64,000 nucleotides of DNA from an uncultured Collinsella sp. (lineage in GTDB: Bacteria > Actinomycetota > Coriobacteriia > Coriobacteriales > Coriobacteriaceae). Positions 58,126 to 64,000 of the stretch are shown piece by piece. The notes under the pieces are model-generated. The model was not told the DNA's origin. It searched no databases and was given only the letters and a program-made list of their open reading frames with translations. The first letter of the stretch is position 1. Each line of letters begins with the position of its first letter. The stretch is from assembly GCA_902464645.1 (NCBI GenBank), contig CABQKL010000001.1:6274-70273 (forward strand). The letters run 5' to 3'. Position numbers and translations under genes: made by a program.

Positions 58126-58150
58126 CGTAAGCCCTTCCTCTAGTAAAAAG

Positions 58151-58176
58151 CCGGCGGGAGCAGTCTCTCCTGCCGG
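58151..58176 (-). terminator. Terminator after the PARG-like gene
   Basis: Minus-strand stem CCGGCAGGAG/CTCCCGCCGG with one mismatch, then CTTTTTACTAG. It lies 27 bp after the stop. Confidence 0.8.
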
Positions 58177-58203
58177 ATCGACCTATCTGTCAGCACATAC
58201 CGA

Positions 58204-59322
58204 TTACAGGTATTTGCGCCAGTCGTCGTCATCCTCATCGTCCTCAGCAGCGGCCTGAGCCTGCTCGGCGGCACGGGCGGCCGCGGCGCGGGCGGCCACC
58301 TGAGCATAGGACTCCTCGTTACACTCGGGGAAGCTTGCCAACACGTGCTCAAACTTGGCGAAGTCCTCATCCCAGCGCGTAGAGGGCACGGCAAAAAACA
58401 CCTGCTTGACCTTGAAGTCGCCCGACGCAAGCTCCTTGCGGAAGAGCTCAGCCACGGCCTCGGCGTCAAAGCCGTTGTTGTCGCAGCCCCAAGCGCCCAG
58501 CACGAGCTTCTCGCGACCCAGCTCATCGCAGATGGCAAGCACAAAGCGGATGCGATCGCGCAGGGCATCCAGCAAGGCATCGTCACCCACGCGATACTCC
58601 TGGCGAGCGCGCTTGGCGTTGGGCGCGGCGGCAACGATCACGTCAGCATATGCATGTACGTGATTGCGGTCGAAGCGCACCGCAGGCACCACCAGCGCAC
58701 GGTTGCGGTAAAGCTCGCAGTTGATGTTGCGGCGACGGTTCTCGCCGTACCATTTGCGCTGCTTATCGAGCACGTTGTACAGGTACGAATCGGCACAGAG
58801 CGTGGCCTCCTGGCCCAGATAGCCCTGGATGTAGCCACCGCCCGGGTTGGTGAACGAGGCAAAGGCGAGCACGGCCATGTCGCAGAACTGCGCGTAGCCT
58901 CGGCCGTTATCCAGAATGGCCTGCGTGGCAGAGGCGTCGAGCACGGTGACCTCGGGCAGGACCGGAGCAGGCTTTTCAGCGGCAGGCGCAGGCTCGGTCT
59001 CCGCGGCCTCCTCTGCGGGCGCAGGCTCGGCCACGGCCTCAGCCTCGGCAGACGCAACCTCGGCGGCCTCAGACTCCTCGGCGACCTGCTCCTCGGCAGC
59101 CGCAGCCGCTTGGGCCTTGGCCTTCATCGCCGCGACAAAGCCGGCAGGCATACCGTCGAACTCGCGCACGCCTGCAAGCGAGCGCTCGATATCCTTGGCG
59201 CACGCTTCGGACACAGTCGCCACGTGACGCTCGGCGGCCTTGGCACGGGCCTCGCGCTTGGGATTGGGCTGCCCTGCGCGATTGGGTCTGCGGTTACGGT
59301 TTCTGTTGTCAACGTCTGCCAT
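58204..59322 (-). CDS. TIGR02452-type PARG/macrodomain protein with a low-complexity insert
   Basis: 372 aa. Residues 1-70 are basic then helical; 71-120 are almost only Ala, Glu and Pro; 121-345 are the microbial PARG-like domain with VLAFASFTNPGGG, spacer, QEATLC; the C-terminus is an Ala/Glu/Asp tail. The bacterial PARG signature is GGG-(6-8)-QEE. Here GGG is at 161-163 and QE at 171-172, but the second Glu, the catalytic one in characterised PARGs, is Ala 173. It may bind rather than cleave ADP-ribose. GGTGA precedes ATG 59322. Confidence 0.75.
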   Translation of the reverse strand: MADVDNRNRNRRPNRAGQPNPKREARAKAAERHVATVSEACAKDIERSLAGVREFDGMPAGFVAAMKAKAQAAAAAEEQVAEESEAAEVASAEAEAVAEPAPAEEAAETEPAPAAEKPAPVLPEVTVLDASATQAILDNGRGYAQFCDMAVLAFASFTNPGGGYIQGYLGQEATLCADSYLYNVLDKQRKWYGENRRRNINCELYRNRALVVPAVRFDRNHVHAYADVIVAAAPNAKRARQEYRVGDDALLDALRDRIRFVLAICDELGREKLVLGAWGCDNNGFDAEAVAELFRKELASGDFKVKQVFFAVPSTRWDEDFAKFEHVLASFPECNEESYAQVAARAAAARAAEQAQAAAEDDEDDDDWRKYL

Positions 59323-59391
59323 AAGTGGTCACCTTTCTCGGTCTCTGCCGCTATCGGCTTTTCCATCCATGATACCCCGCCACGCACAAAA

Positions 59392-59415
59392 AAGACGGCC
59401 CCGAAGGACCGCCTT
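59392..59415 (-). terminator. Terminator after the BI-1 gene
   Basis: Minus-strand 10-bp stem (with G-U pairs) closed by a UUCG tetraloop: AAGGCGGUCC-UUCG-GGGCCGUCUU, then UUUUG. It lies 44 bp after the stop. Confidence 0.85.
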
Positions 59416-59458
59416 CCGCATCGATTTACACGTGCGCAAGCACCGCTGCAATTTGGCA

Positions 59459-60154
59459 CTAGTCGCGACGACCAAGGATGTTCAGGATGCGCAGGAACAC
59501 GTTGATGATGTCCACGAACAGGTTGGATGCCATGAGCACGGCGTTGGGCAGCGTGGGCGGCACCGTCGTGGCCACATAGGTGTCGTAGCCAATAAAGCCG
59601 GCGAACACCACGATCACGATCAGGTCGGTGATGGACTGCGAAACGCCCATGAACATCAGCACGATCTCGACCAGAATCGTGGCAAGCAGGATGCCAAAAC
59701 CAATGCCATACACACGCTGGAAGAACTTGGGGAAGGTCACGCCCAGCGCACCAAAGACAAAGGTGATAGCAGCGGTGGCGATAAAGGCGGTGTTAATGGT
59801 AGGCAGGTCGTAGTTGGCAAGACCAAACGACGCCGTCAGGCCAAAGGTGCTCGCAAAGACCACGTAGCCCACGAGTGACAGGCCCACGGACTGTTTGCTG
59901 GCAGCGGCCGACATCATGACCATGCCGACGATGGTCAAAATAAATGAGCCAAAGACCAGCGGCAAAGCGGCGCCGCTCATCATCATGCGCGCAAACGACA
60001 TGGTGCTCGTAAAGTAAGCACCGGCGCCCATGGCGCAAAAGCCCAAAAAGATCAGGGCAGACATGACAAGGTTGTACGCGCGCGGCGACATCTCCTTGGC
60101 ACGGCTTGCGCCGGTTTCGATGGGGCCGTTCTGATAGCCCTGGATATCGTTCAT
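59459..60154 (-). CDS. Bax inhibitor-1 / YccA-like membrane protein
   Basis: 231 aa with seven hydrophobic helices and a basic C-terminus. BI-1 family features: FLGFCAMGAGAYFTS in the first helix pair, FGALGVTFPKFFQRV and, near the end, IVVFAGFIGYDTYVA with the conserved Asp, then NLFVDIINVFLRILNILGRRD. Relatives are pH-sensitive calcium leak channels or protease modulators. ATG 60154 has AAAGGA upstream. Confidence 0.9.
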   Translation of the reverse strand: MNDIQGYQNGPIETGASRAKEMSPRAYNLVMSALIFLGFCAMGAGAYFTSTMSFARMMMSGAALPLVFGSFILTIVGMVMMSAAASKQSVGLSLVGYVVFASTFGLTASFGLANYDLPTINTAFIATAAITFVFGALGVTFPKFFQRVYGIGFGILLATILVEIVLMFMGVSQSITDLIVIVVFAGFIGYDTYVATTVPPTLPNAVLMASNLFVDIINVFLRILNILGRRD

Positions 60155-60237
60155 ACTTCGTCCTTTCAAAAAGTGCCGTGAAAGACGGCACAGCAGATGA
60201 CAAGATTCCTGCCATTGTACCCGAATGCCGCGCACTC

Positions 60238-60576
60238 TTACCTGCGGCGTTCACTCTCGAGTGTACGGTCGAATGCCCACACCCACCAACGCATCAGATG
60301 AGCCTGCGAGCCATCCGGTCGCTCGCGCGCCTGTTCTTCCAGATACAGTTCGGTCGCATGCCCGCCAAAACGAACCTTATAAGTCGCCGTACGAATGCCG
60401 TGGACCGTCAGGCCAAAACCGGTGGACGAGACAATCTCGTCAATCGTAAAGCAACGACCATCGACCCAGCAGACGGTAACCGGCACGACCTGTCCGCCCG
60501 CGAGGATGCGAGCCACGACGTCCACATACTGCTTGTGCACGCGTCGAGTTTTACCATCTGTCTGTCGATATTCCAT
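60238..60576 (-). CDS. Conserved-looking 112-aa protein of unknown function
   Basis: Basic, cysteine-poor protein with a run KQYVDVVARILAGGQVVPVTVCWVDGR and a C-terminal LMRWWVWAFDRTLESERRR. No family recognised with confidence. Start unclear: AGGAGG lies only one base before ATG 60576, too close to work well, while the in-frame ATG at 60597 is eight bases after TACAAT and could be used by a leaderless mRNA. Confidence 0.6.
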   Translation of the reverse strand: MEYRQTDGKTRRVHKQYVDVVARILAGGQVVPVTVCWVDGRCFTIDEIVSSTGFGLTVHGIRTATYKVRFGGHATELYLEEQARERPDGSQAHLMRWWVWAFDRTLESERRR

Positions 60577-60824
60577 GCCTCCTATTATCGAACGCATGTT
60601 TGCACATTGTAAAGCGAACAGGCTGTGGTTTTGGGATGTTGGGGCGCGCACGTGTCCTCATGGCGTGCTAGCAAAAAGAACACCCGCGGTCAACAGGGCA
60701 AATATTCAATGTTAGTGCCAAAAAATTCACTTCTCCCATCAGAACTCGGTAAAGAAACCCGCAGGAGGTGATACGATTTATCATGTTTTTGTAACGTGCC
60801 TGCAAACTTCGAGAAAGCCCATAT

Positions 60825-61874
60825 ATGGACGTAACGTTCTCAGCCTTCCTCGGCCAAATTGTGTCGAACCCAGTCCTTGCCGTCACCGTGATCCTCGCAC
60901 TCGGCGCTATCTTCGTCAACGGATGGACCGACGCGCCCAACGCCATCGCGACCTGTGTCACCACGCGCTGCATGCCCGCCCGCGCCGCCATTCTCATGAG
61001 CGCCGCATTCAACTTCCTCGGCGTGCTCATCATGACGCACTTTAACGCGAGCGTCGCCAACACCATCTCACATATCGTCGACTTTGGCGGAAACAGCACC
61101 ATGGCGCTCGCATGCCTCTGCGCGGCGCTGTTCTCCATCGTCGTCTACGGCGCCACGGCATCGCGTTTTGGCATCCCTACCTCGCAAAGCCACAGCCTTA
61201 TCGCCGGCCTGACCGGTGCCGCAATCGCCCTCGGCGGCGCGAGCAGCGTCAACGTCCACGAGTGGATGAAGGTCATCTACGGCTTGGCGCTCTCCATCGG
61301 CCTGGGCTTTGTCATGGGCTGGGTCCTGTGCAAGCTCGTCTCGATTCTTTTCGCCGCCGCCAACAGGCGACGTGCCAACGTCTTCTTTAAATACGCTCAG
61401 ATCGCGAGCGCTGCGGCCATGAGCTTCATGCACGGCGCGCAGGATGGACAGAAGTTCATCGGCGTGCTCTTTTTAGGAGTGGCCTTCGCCAGCGGCCAGA
61501 CGAGCGTCGGCGATGCCGGCATCCCCATCTGGATTATGCTGCTGTGCTCGGCCACTATGGGTATCGGCACCAGCGTGGGCGGTGAGCGCATCATCAAGTC
61601 TGTCGGTCAGAGCATGGTCAAGCTCGAAAAGTACCAGGGCTTCTCCGCCGACCTGGCGGGCGCCGCGAACCTGCTACTTGCCACCCTTACCGGCATCCCC
61701 GTATCCTCCACCCACATCAAAACCTGCGCCATTATGGGTGTCGGCGCCGTCAAGCGCCTCTCGGCCATCAACTTCGGCGTGGTCAAGGACATGATGTTCA
61801 CGTGGTTCTTCACCTTCCCCGCTTGTGGACTCATCAGCTTTGTCATGGCCAAGCTGTTCATGATGTTCATCTAG
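60825..61874 (+). CDS. pit: Inorganic phosphate transporter, PiT family
   Basis: 349 aa with about ten helices. The duplicated PiT signature is present: GAIFVNGWTDAPNAIATCVTTR in the first half and MSFMHGAQDGQKFIGVL in the second; also GIPTSQSHSLIAGL and GIPVSSTHIKTCAIMGVG. Low-affinity, cation-coupled phosphate (or metal-phosphate) uptake. The ATG at 60825 has only weak upstream pairing (GAGAAAG). It is followed by its usual accessory gene. Confidence 0.92.
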   Translation: MDVTFSAFLGQIVSNPVLAVTVILALGAIFVNGWTDAPNAIATCVTTRCMPARAAILMSAAFNFLGVLIMTHFNASVANTISHIVDFGGNSTMALACLCAALFSIVVYGATASRFGIPTSQSHSLIAGLTGAAIALGGASSVNVHEWMKVIYGLALSIGLGFVMGWVLCKLVSILFAAANRRRANVFFKYAQIASAAAMSFMHGAQDGQKFIGVLFLGVAFASGQTSVGDAGIPIWIMLLCSATMGIGTSVGGERIIKSVGQSMVKLEKYQGFSADLAGAANLLLATLTGIPVSSTHIKTCAIMGVGAVKRLSAINFGVVKDMMFTWFFTFPACGLISFVMAKLFMMFI

Positions 61875-61941
61875 TCAAACCGAACGGCCATCCGGACCGC
61901 AATACCTCGCCCACCCGTCTTCGCCTCGAAAGGACCCACTC

Positions 61942-62565
61942 ATGGCAAAGAAACCCGATTCGTTCTACTTTGACAACTACGTCGCCTGCGCCGACCTTGC
62001 TGTCCAGGCCGCAGAGTTGCTCATCAAGATTTTTGAGAACTTTGATCCCGCGCAGATCCACGGCATGCTCGAAGAGATGCATGCGATTGAGCATGCGGCC
62101 GACAAGAAGCACCATGAGCTCGAGGATGCCCTGCTCACTGCCTTTATCACCCCGCTTGAGCGCGAGGATCTGGACCTGATGAGCTGCTCGCTCGACACCG
62201 TGCTTGACCGTATCGAGGGCGTCGTGCAGCGCGTCTACTTCACCAACATCCAGAGCATCCACCCCGATGCCATTGTCATCGCCCACAAGGTGACCGACGC
62301 CTGCCGCGCCATGAAGGACCTTATGGTCGAGCTGCCTAATTACCGCAAGTCCAAGACCCTGCGCGAGCTGGTCATCCAGATCAACACCATTGAGTCCGAG
62401 GCCGATGAGCTCTACATCAACGCTATGCGCAACCTGCACGTCAATGGCAAGGACCCGCTCGAGGTCATCGCCTGGCGTGACGTCTACGCTTTCCTGGAGT
62501 ACTGCGCCGACTGCTGCGAGAATGTGGCTGATGTCGTGGATTCGATTGTCATGAAGAACAGTTAA
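61942..62565 (+). CDS. DUF47 (PhoU-like) PiT accessory protein
   Basis: 207 aa all-helical protein. DUF47 family pattern with repeated acidic metal-binding residues (EMHAIEHAADKKHHEL, IDTIESEADELY-type INTIESEADELYINAM, EYCADCCENVADVVDSI). Such proteins partner with PiT transporters and are thought to regulate them. It lies 67 bp after pit with AAAGGA before the ATG. Confidence 0.92.
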   Translation: MAKKPDSFYFDNYVACADLAVQAAELLIKIFENFDPAQIHGMLEEMHAIEHAADKKHHELEDALLTAFITPLEREDLDLMSCSLDTVLDRIEGVVQRVYFTNIQSIHPDAIVIAHKVTDACRAMKDLMVELPNYRKSKTLRELVIQINTIESEADELYINAMRNLHVNGKDPLEVIAWRDVYAFLEYCADCCENVADVVDSIVMKNS

Positions 62566-62589
62566 TTGGGGGTACGTGTCCCGGCGGTC

Positions 62590-62669
62590 GCGGGCCCGGC
62601 CACTAATAACCTTTTTCACTCCGGCTGCAAGCAGAGTCGTTCAAAAGGTTATTAGTGGCCGGGCCCGCT
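62590..62669. repeat. Perfect palindrome with 26-bp arms
   Basis: Arms 62590-62615 and 62644-62669 are exact complements, G+C-rich outside (GCGGGCCCGGCC) and ACTAATAACCTTTT inside, with a 28-base centre containing ACTC/GAGT and GCT/AGC. It begins 24 bp after the DUF47 stop and could also act as a terminator. Confidence 0.88.
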
Positions 62670-62851
62670 CCCTTACGTACCACCATTGGGAACTTTGGCT
62701 GATAGTTATAGCGCAATGGGGGTTTGGCTGAAGGGACCTTTGGTATCCGTTCGGACACTTTGGCCCTCGATGAGCGTTTGGCTGATTGCTGCTTTGGGTA
62801 CTGTTTGGGTTACTTTGGGTTTGTTTGATTTTTAATTGTTGGAGGGCTTGT

Positions 62852-63382
62852 ATGTCTTATTTGGATCTGGCTCGGGGTCGGTATTCTTGTCGTGAATTTC
62901 AGGATCGTTCTGTTGAGCAAGCTGTTGTGGATGCCATTGTTGAGGCTGGGCGTATTGCTCCTTCTGCTTGTAATAACCATCCAACCCGTGTGATGGTGTT
63001 GGATACGCCTGAGCTTCTGGAGAAGGCTGCTGCTTGTCAGCCTCGGTTTGCTCGTGATGGGTCTATCTTTGGCGCTCCGCTTATCTTCCTTATTTGCAGC
63101 GTTACCGATGATGCCTGGGTGCGCCCGTATGATCAGATGAACTCGAGTGCCATCGATACTTCGATCGTCTGTGATCAGATGATGATGGAGGCCACCGAGC
63201 AGGGCCTGGGAACGTGTTGGGTATGCCATTTTAAGCCCGAGCTAGCCCGAGAGCGGTTCAACCTGCCCGAGGGCGTCTATCCCTATCACATGCTCGTCTG
63301 CGGCTATCCTGCCGACCACATCGCCGATCCCGAGCATCGCGATGCCCGCACCATTCCCCTCTCCGACTTCCTCCTCAAGTAG
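62852..63382 (+). CDS. Nitroreductase family protein
   Basis: 176 aa FMN-dependent oxidoreductase. N-terminal RGRYSCREFQDRSVEQ with the FMN-binding Arg, GRIAPSACNNHP, and EATEQGLGTCWVCHF; short length fits the small nitroreductases of anaerobes. GGAGGG stands five bases before ATG 62852. Base use changes inside the gene: the first 80 codons often end in T (GCT, GGT, CGT, GTT), the remainder is C-rich like its neighbours. Confidence 0.88.
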   Translation: MSYLDLARGRYSCREFQDRSVEQAVVDAIVEAGRIAPSACNNHPTRVMVLDTPELLEKAAACQPRFARDGSIFGAPLIFLICSVTDDAWVRPYDQMNSSAIDTSIVCDQMMMEATEQGLGTCWVCHFKPELARERFNLPEGVYPYHMLVCGYPADHIADPEHRDARTIPLSDFLLK

Positions 63383-63497
63383 TTTTTGGCACATGCCCTA
63401 AAATCTACCTTTTACCGCGCACCCTTTCGCCGAGTTCTGCCCTATCGTACGCAGAGCTCGGCGTTTTGTTTCCCAACCCGTATGCAGCCACAAAAAA

Positions 63498-63519
63498 GGA
63501 GCCCGCAGGTGCGAGCTCC
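63498..63519 (-). terminator. Terminator after the DivIVA-like gene
   Basis: Minus-strand hairpin GGAGCTCGC/GCGGGCTCC with one mismatch, loop ACCT, then TTTTTTGTGG, 30 bp after the stop. Confidence 0.85.
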
Positions 63520-63549
63520 TCTTAAGGGCACGAGATTGTGGTTCTGGCG

Positions 63550-64000
63550 CTAGTCCAGGTCGTCGGCGGCAAAGTTGTCGATCGGAGCGAAGGGGTCAGC
63601 CACGGGGACAACCGGATCAGCGACAGGCAGCGGCTCGGCGGCGGGAACGGTCACCGCAGGAGAAGCGGCAGAACCGACCGGCGTGGAGGCCATAAGATCA
63701 GCGGGGAAGGAATTCTGGGCATCGTCCATAAAGTGCTGGATGAGCTTGAGGTACTCGGCCTTGAACTCCTCACGGGAAGCCTTCAGACGGTCGATCTCCT
63801 CGAGCTCGGCCTGCTTCTCGGTCAGGGCCTGACGGATGACCTCGCGGGCCTTGGCGTCGGCTTCATTGCGGATGCGCTCAGCGTTCTCGTTAGCGTCGTT
63901 GACGATGCCCTCGGCGGTCTGCTGGGCAGCGATCAGCGCAGCGGAGATCTGGCGCTCCTGAGCGGAGAAGTCGGGTGCGGGAGCGGCCACAGGAGCGGCG
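63550..64000 (-). CDS. DivIVA-like cell-division/polarity protein, 5' part outside the window
   Basis: The reading frame is open to the right edge; 149 codons are visible. The first 80 residues are a coiled coil typical of DivIVA after its N-terminal domain (QQTAEGIVNDANENAERIR, DAKAREVIRQALTEKQAEL). Then follows a Pro/Ala/Val-rich tail with repeated VADP. DivIVA binds curved membrane and organises division or tip growth. The diagnostic N-terminal domain is missing, so the call rests on coiled-coil pattern and tail. Confidence 0.6.
   Translation of the reverse strand, partial: AAPVAAPAPDFSAQERQISAALIAAQQTAEGIVNDANENAERIRNEADAKAREVIRQALTEKQAELEEIDRLKASREEFKAEYLKLIQHFMDDAQNSFPADLMASTPVGSAASPAVTVPAAEPLPVADPVVPVADPFAPIDNFAADDLD

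Overview
The window reads as one contiguous chromosomal piece of a G+C-rich anaerobic actinobacterium, most likely a Coriobacteriia gut bacterium of the Collinsella type. This is inferred from gene content and sequence style (selenocysteine formate dehydrogenase, Hyf-type hydrogenase, a selenium cluster, DivIVA-like protein, C/G-ending codons), not from a marker gene. There is no 16S rRNA, transposase, phage gene or CRISPR array here.

Region 1 (1-12715, all on the minus strand) is a formate hydrogenlyase unit: a HydN-like ferredoxin, FdhF with an in-frame UGA (selenocysteine 140), then hyfA-B-C-D-E-F-G-H and the first 15 codons of hyfI. Region 2 (13145-15066) is a small accessory patch with a RelB-like antitoxin, a PIN-domain toxin and an AbiEi/nuclease-like protein. 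Two tRNAs (Pro, Gly) and brnQ follow.

Region 3 (17053-23784, minus) is a selenium cluster: cysteine-desulfurase-like protein, DUF3343 protein, YedF, SelD (itself with a UGA codon 17), a BadF/HgdC-type ATPase and two YjiM/double-cubane-type 2-hydroxyacyl-CoA-dehydratase-family proteins. Region 4 (24215-29629, minus) is molybdenum supply: modC, modB, modA, mogA/moaB, moeA. Regions 1, 3 and 4 fit together, because FdhF needs both selenocysteine and a molybdenum cofactor.

Region 5 (29840-64000) is mostly housekeeping: a CLC antiporter, lipid kinase, release-factor-like protein, xpt, MFS exporter, metY, yigZ, rnpB, rpsA, HAD proteins, L-cysteine desulfidase, rpiB, ndk, argH, argG, polA, an M18 aminopeptidase, yaaA, thiC with a TPP riboswitch, thiD, SGNH hydrolase, a PARG-like protein, a BI-1 protein, a phosphate transporter with its DUF47 partner, a nitroreductase and a truncated DivIVA-like gene. 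Upstream of argG lies a 24-codon leader ORF ending in three Arg codons and followed by a terminator hairpin, which looks like an arginine attenuator.

The intergenic spaces carry several families of palindromic DNA: four copies of a 22-27 bp-arm element with compensatory base changes, four imperfect hairpins of about 100 nt with a shared internal design, two perfect palindromes with 26 and 31 bp arms, and three hairpins repeated at an 80 bp period after thiD. These elements, the selenium/double-cubane cluster and the arginine leader are the most interesting parts of the window.
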